A DNA stretch of 64,000 nucleotides from DATAJX01 sp964601735. Its GTDB lineage: Bacteria; Pseudomonadota; Alphaproteobacteria; UBA2136; UBA6156. Made by a program: the position numbers and the translations under genes. The DNA lies in assembly GCA_964601735.1 (NCBI GenBank), contig CAZROO010000001.1, positions 105,771 to 169,770 of the forward strand, given 5' to 3'. This document shows, one piece after another, positions 23,719-29,571 of this stretch (the first letter of the stretch is position 1; every line of letters starts with the position of its first letter). The notes below the pieces were generated by a model that saw only the letters and a list, made by a program, of their open reading frames with translations, did not search any database and was not told the DNA's origin.

Positions 23719-24861
23719 ATGAAAATTATCCAGATTTTACCGGCACTTGATACCGGAGGAACCGAACAAAGTGCGGTCGATTTGGCGATTTATCTAAAAT
23801 CGCAGAAAATTTCAAACTTTGTCGCTTCCAAAGGCGGCCTTAAGGTCGAGGAATTAACTAAAAACGGCATTCCCCACCTCACCCTGCCGCTGCACCGTAA
23901 ATCGCCCTGGGCCATCTGGGCCAATAGCCGTCAACTGGTTAAAATCATTGATGAACATAACATTGATGTGCTGCATGCTCGCAGCCGTGCCCCGGCCTGG
24001 GCCGCCTGGCTGGCGCACAAGGCCCGTCCCAACACGCATTTCATCACCACCTTCCACGGCACCTACGGCGCGGGCAACGCGCTCAAGCGGGCTTACAACC
24101 GGGTCATGCTCAAGGGCCCGTGGGTCATCGCCAATTCCCGGTTCATCAAACAACATATCATCGATACCTACGGCTATCCGGCGGAGCATATCCTGGTTGC
24201 CCAGCGCGGCGCCAACCCCGAGGTCTTCAACCCCGCCCGCTTCAATGCCGCGTCCCGCAGGCAACTGCTTAAAACCCACGGCATCGGGCAAAAAGGGCCG
24301 GTTCTCACGTTGGTTGGTCGCCTCACCCGCTGGAAAGGCCAGCACGTATTTCTCGAGGCTCTCGGCTGGGTCAGGCATCTCGGGTGGCAGGCCGTCATTG
24401 TCGGCGGCCCCACTGTAGGCAATCCTTATTTTGAGGAACTGAAACAACTGGCCCAACGTCACGGCATAGCCGACCGCGTCCACTTTGCCGGCGACCAGGC
24501 CGACGTTGCCGCCTGGTACGACGTGTCCGACCTTTGCCTTTCCTGCTCCACCAAACCCGAGGCCTTTGGCCGCGTGGCGGTGGAGGCGCAGATGATGGCC
24601 AAACCCGTCATCGCCACCGCCCTCGGCGGCAGTAACGAAACCGTCGAGAACGGTAAAACCGGCTGGCTCATAGAGCCTGATTCGCCACAGGCCTTGGCCA
24701 ATGCGTTGGCTAACGCCTTGACCCATAAAGACCGGCTCGCTTCAATGGGCCAACGCGCCAGAACCTGGGCTTTGGCCCACTTTACCACCCAGGCCTGCTG
24801 CGCCAACGAGTTTAACGCCTACAAAAAATTATTTAACAAAAAACAGGTCAAAATTAAATGA
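23719..24861 (+). CDS. Glycosyltransferase family 4 (GT-B fold)
   Basis: 380 residues. The N-terminal domain opens KIIQILPALDTGGTEQSAVDLA, the usual acceptor-domain start. The C-terminal donor domain begins at VLTLVGRLTRWKGQHVFLEAL and carries the E-x7-E motif as PEAFGRVAVEAQMMAKPVIAT, followed by GGSNETVENGKTGWLI. Such enzymes transfer sugars onto lipopolysaccharide core, O-antigen or exopolysaccharide at the cytoplasmic face of the membrane. The sugar cannot be told from sequence. The ATG at 23719 follows an AT-rich stretch. It overlaps the next gene by 4 bp (ATGA), so the two are translationally coupled. It sits between the two inverted repeat modules. Confidence 0.9.
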   Translation: MKIIQILPALDTGGTEQSAVDLAIYLKSQKISNFVASKGGLKVEELTKNGIPHLTLPLHRKSPWAIWANSRQLVKIIDEHNIDVLHARSRAPAWAAWLAHKARPNTHFITTFHGTYGAGNALKRAYNRVMLKGPWVIANSRFIKQHIIDTYGYPAEHILVAQRGANPEVFNPARFNAASRRQLLKTHGIGQKGPVLTLVGRLTRWKGQHVFLEALGWVRHLGWQAVIVGGPTVGNPYFEELKQLAQRHGIADRVHFAGDQADVAAWYDVSDLCLSCSTKPEAFGRVAVEAQMMAKPVIATALGGSNETVENGKTGWLIEPDSPQALANALANALTHKDRLASMGQRARTWALAHFTTQACCANEFNAYKKLFNKKQVKIK

Positions 24862-25331
24862 AACGTTGCATGGTGGCGGTAGACGTCCAAAGTTTTTTCC
24901 GCCCCTCCCCCGGCATGATCTCCCAAATCAACCAACTCATGGTCGAAATACCGACGGTGGCGACGTTGTTTAAGCATAATGAGGGGGCGGTGCCGCTGGG
25001 GAAATTGGGGCGCAGCCAACCGAAAGATACCGCTATTTTGATTAACACCACAAATGTGTTTGAAAAAAACGGTTTTGTATTGCCGCAGGGGGTTGTTGAC
25101 TGGCTTAAAAAGGAAAATCCGGACGAGGTATTGATTACCGGCGGGATGACCGACGGCAATGTGATTGCAGCGGGATTATCGGTGTTCCAGGCCGGTTTTA
25201 GGCCGGTGATTGTGCCGGTGCTGTGCTACGGCAATGACTGGTATATGCACACCGTAACCGCCAAAATCTGGGAAGGTGAGTTGGGCAAGGTCTATCAGAG
25301 CGTCGCCGAGCTGCGGTTTGGCGGGATTTAG
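24858..25331 (+). CDS. Isochorismatase-fold protein lacking the catalytic cysteine
   Basis: 157 residues. A first strand with Asp (RCMVAVDVQSFF) and the block DEVLITGGMTDGNVIAAGLSVFQAGFRPVIV (in parts) correspond to the isochorismatase/cysteine-hydrolase fold, where the second block normally reads TDxCVxxTAxxAxxxGxxVxVV and supplies the nucleophile. Here the Cys position is Asn (TDGNV). The fold is recognisable but shorter than usual (~180-200), and hydrolase activity of the usual kind is unlikely. It may be a binding or structural protein. The start overlaps the glycosyltransferase stop by 4 bp, which suggests a linked function. Confidence 0.55.
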   Translation: MKRCMVAVDVQSFFRPSPGMISQINQLMVEIPTVATLFKHNEGAVPLGKLGRSQPKDTAILINTTNVFEKNGFVLPQGVVDWLKKENPDEVLITGGMTDGNVIAAGLSVFQAGFRPVIVPVLCYGNDWYMHTVTAKIWEGELGKVYQSVAELRFGGI

Positions 25332-25339
25332 GATTTATT

Positions 25340-25837
25340 TTGCGGAAAATGCCGGTGCCTGTAAAAGCGTTTGAAAAGGTGCCGGAAGTGGTGCAAAACC
25401 GGCGCAGAAGTGATGCAGGCCTGTCGTTTTTTGATGCGCGAGTGTTGGTTTGGGGATGGTTGCGGTGCGTTTGTGTCGCCGGAGTGTCGGTGGTTGTTGC
25501 GGGCTGCCTGCCGCCGCAGACCCGCGAGGATGTGCAGCGCGACTGGGACAAGGGCGTGGCCGACTGGCAGGCCACCGACTGGAACCACATGGTGAACCAG
25601 ATAACCGGTTTACCGCTGGCGCCGGAGGGGGCGGGGCGCGCCGAATCGGTGACCACAGACGACCGCCTGCTGTGCCTGAACCAGAACAGCGAGGAACGGG
25701 TCATCAGCGAAAACGGCGTCAGCGATTATATGCAGTACCGCCGTTGCCCGGTGAGCCCGTACCCCACCCGCAGCCTGGGCGAGCGCCTCAGCCCCGGGCA
25801 TGTCGACCCTGTCGAGCTTAATGAGCCGTTGAATTGA
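25340..25837 (+). CDS. Putative lipoprotein of unknown function
   Basis: 165 residues from the longest start (TTG 25340; ATG at 25349 is also possible). A hydrophobic segment ending in a lipobox (VAGVSVVVAGC) at about residue 56 is preceded by an unusually long N-terminus, so the true start may be a TTG/GTG nearer 25440 that would give a normal lipoprotein signal. The mature part (CLPPQTREDVQRDWDKGVADWQAT...DRLLCLNQNSEERVISENGVSDYMQYRRCP) is polar with two further Cys. Not recognised. It follows the isochorismatase-fold gene by 8 bp and ends the three-gene segment between the inverted modules. Confidence 0.55.
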   Translation: MRKMPVPVKAFEKVPEVVQNRRRSDAGLSFFDARVLVWGWLRCVCVAGVSVVVAGCLPPQTREDVQRDWDKGVADWQATDWNHMVNQITGLPLAPEGAGRAESVTTDDRLLCLNQNSEERVISENGVSDYMQYRRCPVSPYPTRSLGERLSPGHVDPVELNEPLN

Positions 25838-25844
25838 TTTGCCC

Positions 25845-25862
25845 TTTTATTGTATGCAATTT
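25845..25862 (+). promoter_or_regulatory. AT-rich element at the head of the right repeat array
   Basis: TTTTATTGTATGCAATTT, in the same position and orientation relative to its array as the minus-strand element at 23508-23530. It starts 8 bp after the lipoprotein stop. Confidence 0.4.
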
Positions 25863-25919
25863 GGAGAGGCGGACGTGAGTCCCTCTTGAAGCAAAGGGCT
25901 GGTGGCCCGTTTCCCTGGC

Positions 25920-26610
25920 AGGCTTCGGTACGGCCTACGGCCAAATCACGATGAGCGGCGGTGGCTTCGACTGGGACTGTCGCGATTTTTCTCTATGCAT
26001 GGTTCTATGCCGGCGGGTTGGGCCTTAGAAGTGACCTCTTGCCCGGCTGGAGGCGGCTAACAGCTTCGGCAACGGAGGAGGCCAAATCGCGATAACCGGC
26101 AGGGGTTTCGATCGGGATTGTGGCGCGATTTTTTCTCCAGGGGCAATTGAGAGGCGATTGTTGGCGGCTGAAAGGATGACGGTCAGGGCCCGGCTGGAGG
26201 TGGCTAACGGCTTCGGCAGTGGAGGAGGTCAAATCGCGATAATCGGTGGGGGCTTTGGTGGGGACTGTGGCGCGATTTTCCAAGGAAGGGGACAAGGCCA
26301 ATTGGATTGAGAGACAGGGAAGCTTTCCTTGCAAATAAGGGGGCTGCTGAAATGGTCGGAGCTTCGGGAAAGTCTGTGGCCAAATCGCGGGGAAGGGCGG
26401 CGGCTTCGTCGGGGGACGTGGCGCGATTTTTCTCTACGGGTGATTAAACCGAAGAAGGGGGAACGGTAGAGGCCGTGGCTAACATCCCGCCCTCTGAACC
26501 TGCCCACTTCCCCCGAGGGTGGCGTGACGGCAGTGTTATAGCGGCCCGGTTTCTTCGACGGAAAGGGAGGGCAAATGGCGATAACCGGCGGGGTTGTTAC
26601 GCCGTTGCCG
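25920..26610 (+). repeat. Array of structured repeat units, right copy (five units, last one partial)
   Basis: Units start (GCTTCGG) at 25922, 26063, 26210, 26361 and, degenerate, 26552, so the spacing is 141, 147, 151 and 191 bp. Each unit is ~75-85 bp: GGCTTCGG..., AAATCGCG (26084, 26231, 26382; AAATCACG at 25943), a second GGCTTYGG-like block, and CGCGATTT (25981, 26124, 26271, 26422) followed by TTTCTC-like tails. The paired arms plus T-rich 3' end look like a terminator on each unit, separated by ~65-70 bp of less conserved sequence. In one frame the units read as Gly-rich peptide (GFGSGGGQIAI, GGGFGGDCGAIF), but stops and indels break that frame between units. No gene is supported in 25838-26687. 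Confidence 0.65.
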
Positions 26611-26687
26611 GTTGGGCGGGCGGGGTGATTGCCGGGCCGGTGGCTTGGCTGTATGGTGAGGGTGCTGCGGGATGCAATGACCGCAGT

Positions 26688-26897
26688 GGGGAGTAGTAAC
26701 CCCAGTAGGTGGCTGGCACCGCCAAGATAAGGGTGCTATTCGCGCATTTGGGCGCGTCTCTCGGCACATCGTATGGCCGGGTGGCGGTTGCTGGTCCAAG
26801 GCGTCAGCCCAAAGGCATCGCGCCGTACCTACTACGGTTACTAACACCCGGCCTCTCACCTTTTAGGGGAGGCCCTTTGCGTGGAAAGGGTGCGAAC
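26688..26897 (+). promoter_or_regulatory. Structured 5' leader RNA, right copy
   Basis: Homologous to the left leader. Helices: GGGG/CCCC near 26688-26703; P1 ACCGCCA/TGGCGGT (26718-26724 with 26782-26788); P2 CGCGC/GCGCG (26741-26745 with 26752-26756, loop ATTTGG); P3 CGGC/GCCG (26762-26765 with 26776-26779); CCGT/ACGG (26823-26826 with 26834-26837); GGCCTCTC/GGGAGGCC (26850-26857 with 26867-26874); and CCCTTT/AAAGGG (26873-26878 with 26885-26890). The final AAAGGG is the ribosome site, seven bases from the GTG start, so the last hairpin would hide it. Part of the preceding helix competes for the same CC, a possible switch. The ligand or signal is unknown. Confidence 0.65.
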
Positions 26898-27443
26898 GTG
26901 CGGATTTTGTGGATAGCGATTTTGGGTTTTGTACCGGCGGTGGCGGAGGCGCAGATGCTGGGGTCTTCGCTGATCTCGACCAGCAGTGGCGGCACTGTAA
27001 GCGGCACCTACGGCTATTTCAAATACGTCAGTGCCACCAATATTAACGTGCCGGTCAGTTTCTCGGTGAATAAGGGCGGCACCGACCAGACGATAACAGC
27101 ATCGACAATCACCAAACTCACCTGGAGCACGGAGAAATTTGACACCAACAATAATTTTGCCAGCAATAGGTTCACGCCGACAGTTCCCGGCAAATACCTC
27201 GTTATCTTAAATATGTTCTGCACAGACGGTTCGAGCGGATGTTCAGACTATATCTATAAGAATAGCGTTAATCAGGCCGAAGCTTTCAATACCGCCTACG
27301 ACCCCGCTGTAACGGTATCCGCCATTATAGATATGAATGGCACTACCGATTATTTGGAGGCCTATGGTTGGAATACCAACGGCACCAATATCAGCGGAAA
27401 TGCCGCCTTAACTTTTTTCAGTGGCATATGGCTGGCTCCCTAG
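26898..27443 (+). CDS. Secreted C1q/TNF-like jelly-roll protein, AQMLG-SLISTS family, right copy
   Basis: 181 residues from the GTG at 26898, whose ribosome site is the AAAGGG at 26885-26890. The signal peptide (RILWIAILGFVPAVAEA) is followed by the family start AQMLGSSLISTSSGGTVSG. The mature domain has the pattern of a C1q-like jelly roll: a strand before W(S)TEKFDTNNNF, then FTPTVPGKYLVILNMFC, ending with ALTFFSGIWLAP. Such domains form trimers and are found in exported or spore/phage-surface proteins. The left copy (22117-22542) shares only the first ~20 mature residues. It is followed 23 bp later by another secreted protein gene. Confidence 0.65.
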   Translation: MRILWIAILGFVPAVAEAQMLGSSLISTSSGGTVSGTYGYFKYVSATNINVPVSFSVNKGGTDQTITASTITKLTWSTEKFDTNNNFASNRFTPTVPGKYLVILNMFCTDGSSGCSDYIYKNSVNQAEAFNTAYDPAVTVSAIIDMNGTTDYLEAYGWNTNGTNISGNAALTFFSGIWLAP

Positions 27444-27466
27444 ACAAACCCAACAAGGTAAATGAT

Positions 27467-28210
27467 ATGCGCCGCATCCCCGTCCCCCTAACCATTTTGC
27501 TCGCTGCCCTGCCGCTTGCGCAGGCTCTTGCGCTGGAATCAGCGACAACCGGCAGTCAGGCCACGCAGGCGACCGTGGGCGTCATCAACAGCAAGGTGGA
27601 TACCGGTATCGCGATGCTGCAAGCCCGGCTCGACAAAATGTCAGCATGCGAGGCGCAACGCAAATTCTACGCACCCAGCGACCCCAACAAGGATACCAAC
27701 GGCTGCGTGGGCGTCGGTGATTACGACCTCAACATGGCCAGCACCAGCAACATTAATTTAGCCAATGGGCAATTGCACGGTACCTATACGACCCCCAGTG
27801 CTTACGGTGGGCTGTTTTACGGCAACGACCACGGCGCGATTGGCACTTCCAGCTTCATTGGCGTTGCTGGCGTGGCCACTGGCGCCGGTAACAGTGTTGG
27901 CCTGTATGGCGTCGCTAGCGGCAACGGCTATGGCGTGTATGGCAATGCTTCCATCACCTCAGGTGGAGTAGGCGTTCGCGGGGATGGCGCCAGTGGTGGC
28001 TGGGGTGGTTATTTTACCGGCGGCGTGAATATTGCCAGCGGCCAGTTCTGCCTCAATGGGGTTTGCACGACCTCGATTACGCAGACATGCAACTGGTCAG
28101 GCTGGCGCTGGGTCTACGGTGACAGAACGGGTTCCGGGGGCTGCTATGATGATATGGCATTCTACTGTGACAGCGCCGGGCACGTGACAAGCTTCAGCGT
28201 GGCTTGCTGA
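27467..28210 (+). CDS. Secreted protein with conserved N-terminus and variable Gly-rich tail (paralogue of 39416-40102)
   Basis: 247 residues from the ATG at 27467, which has an AAGGT site eight bases upstream. A signal peptide (MRRIPVPLTILLAALPLAQALA) leads to LESATTGSQATQATVGVINS and, after ~45 residues, KFYAPSDPNKDTNGCVGVGD then YDLNMASTSNINLANGQL. These blocks are nearly identical in the 39416-40102 product. The remaining ~130 residues are unrelated to it: Gly-rich repeats (GLYGVASGNGYGVYGNAS), then a Cys-containing end (FCLNGVCTTSITQTCNW...GGCYDD). The short helix after the signal (INSKVDTGIAMLQARLDKM) could be a coiled coil that assembles the protein. Function unknown; it follows the C1q-like gene and is probably co-transcribed with it. 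Confidence 0.65.
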   Translation: MRRIPVPLTILLAALPLAQALALESATTGSQATQATVGVINSKVDTGIAMLQARLDKMSACEAQRKFYAPSDPNKDTNGCVGVGDYDLNMASTSNINLANGQLHGTYTTPSAYGGLFYGNDHGAIGTSSFIGVAGVATGAGNSVGLYGVASGNGYGVYGNASITSGGVGVRGDGASGGWGGYFTGGVNIASGQFCLNGVCTTSITQTCNWSGWRWVYGDRTGSGGCYDDMAFYCDSAGHVTSFSVAC

Positions 28211-28261
28211 CAGCAGGGAATAGAAATAGCAGATATTGGCCGGATTCTAGCCGAGATTGTG

Positions 28262-29263
28262 TTACGGCTTGGGGTTGCTGGTGGAGGGCAGGATGGTTTC
28301 GGACACCTTGACCGTGGTGGTCACGGCCTTGGTTTCGGCGGTGTTGGTGGAGATGACCGGCGCCGTGCCGGGAGCGGTGGCGCTGATGGGCTGCATCGGC
28401 ACCGCGCCGCTGACGATGGTGTTGCCGGAGACAACGGCGGTGGGGCTGTCGACGTGCACCGCGGGCAGGCCCGCGTCGACGCGGCGGGCGCGGATGTAGT
28501 CGGCGTATTCGGCATCGGTTACCGCGCGCACGTTGAAGAACATTTCGGAGTGCGCGCTGCCGCACAGTTCGGCGCACTGGCCCAGATAGGTGCCGGGCTT
28601 GTCGGCCTGGAACCAGGCGTAGTTGATGCGGCCCGGGATGGCGTCGATTTTAATGCCGAGGTAGGGGTTGAAGAAGGCGTGCAGCACGTCGGCGCTGGTG
28701 ACGTGCATGATGATGGGCTTGCCCACCGGCACCACCAGTTCCGGCACCAGCCGTTCGGCGCCCGGGCGCGAGAGCGCGGCGTCTGGCTTGGTTGGGGCTT
28801 CGGCCTTGACGTGGGTGCCGTTTTCGGACGCGTCGGGGTAGTAGAAATCCCAGCCGAACTGGTAGGCCACCGCTTCGATGTTCACCCCGTTGGCCGGCAT
28901 GGTGCGCAGTTGGATCATCCCCTGATAGCTGATGTACACGATGAAGATGCAGATGAGCGCGGGGATGATGCTCCAGGTGAGCTCTAGCAGCGTGCTGTGG
29001 CTGAAGGTGGAGGGCTTGCGGCCGTTGGAACGGCGAAAACGCCAGAGCACGTAGCAAATGGGCAGTGCCACGACAAGCGAGACTACGGCAATGATGATGA
29101 AGATGATGTTGTAGATGTGGCCCATTAAAAGCGCGGTGGGGCCCTCCGGCACCGGGAAACCCAGTGGGTGGAGGGTTCCGGTTTGCCAGCCGCCTGCCGT
29201 GTACTGGGCCAGGGCGATGGCGGGAAGGGAGGCCAGGAACAACGAAGCGAGAATTTTGCGCAT
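28262..29263 (-). CDS. coxB: Cytochrome c oxidase subunit II
   Basis: 333 residues from the ATG at 29263 (MRKILASLFLASLPAIALA), a cleavable signal peptide. Two membrane helices (IYNIIFIIIAVVSLVVALPICYVL in part; WSIIPALICIFIVYIS) precede the cupredoxin domain. All CuA ligands are visible: His in SADVLHAFF, then Cys-x-Glu-x-Cys, His and Met within CAELCGSAHSEM. The aromatic patch (AYQFGWDFYYP) is also present. The last ~65 residues are a Thr/Pro/Val-rich tail not found in typical subunit II. The oxidase subunit I and III genes are not adjacent. The SURF1-like protein at 7273 would act on the same enzyme. Confidence 0.93.
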   Translation of the reverse strand: MRKILASLFLASLPAIALAQYTAGGWQTGTLHPLGFPVPEGPTALLMGHIYNIIFIIIAVVSLVVALPICYVLWRFRRSNGRKPSTFSHSTLLELTWSIIPALICIFIVYISYQGMIQLRTMPANGVNIEAVAYQFGWDFYYPDASENGTHVKAEAPTKPDAALSRPGAERLVPELVVPVGKPIIMHVTSADVLHAFFNPYLGIKIDAIPGRINYAWFQADKPGTYLGQCAELCGSAHSEMFFNVRAVTDAEYADYIRARRVDAGLPAVHVDSPTAVVSGNTIVSGAVPMQPISATAPGTAPVISTNTAETKAVTTTVKVSETILPSTSNPKP

Positions 29264-29360
29264 GATGACTTTGTTATTTATGGAGCGCACCCTAGCTTGG
29301 CAAGGTTTTTATCGCAAGCGTGTGCAAGGGGTTTAAGCAACCGTTGCAGAGATTTGCGGA

Positions 29361-29382
29361 GGCCGGGTGACACCTCCCGGCC
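29361..29382. other. Strong inverted repeat in the coxB-acyltransferase intergenic region
   Basis: GGCCGGG/CCCGGCC (29361-29367 with 29376-29382) with an eight-base spacer, in the 308-bp gap between divergent genes. No T-run follows on either strand, so it is not a classic terminator; an operator or a repeat relic is possible. Nothing else in the gap is recognisable, except the AAGGAGG at 29546-29552. Confidence 0.35.
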
Positions 29383-29571
29383 GAAAGCGCGCCGGTCTTT
29401 TGCGCTTGCGCAGGATTTTGCGCACACTGCGGAGAAAGGGCGGCCACCAGCCGCGTAACATGAATGGGCCGCGGATGGTGCGATGCAGCATAAAAATGTC
29501 AGTTTTTGTCAGGTAATCCGCCGTTTTTCTGGTGTGCGTATGTATAAGGAGGCGCTCTGAAAAGCACGACC

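Noticed and set aside
26005..26334. Minus-strand protein of 109 residues within the repeat array
   Set aside because: Its two similar segments arise only because the DNA repeat is read twice. It has no ribosome site, and the frame is not kept in the other units.
25920..26610. CRISPR array
   Set aside because: The repeats are 75-85 bp, imperfect and internally paired, the spacing varies from 141 to 191 bp, and no cas genes are present. The units look like structured RNAs or sites, not CRISPR repeats.
26688..26897. Known c-di-GMP (GEMM) or other common riboswitch
   Set aside because: The conserved core sequences of the classes I can recall are absent. A covariance search would be needed to rule out rarer ones.
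22117..27443. Composite transposon or insertion sequence pair
   Set aside because: No transposase-like frame and no terminal inverted repeats of IS type or target duplications were found at either end.
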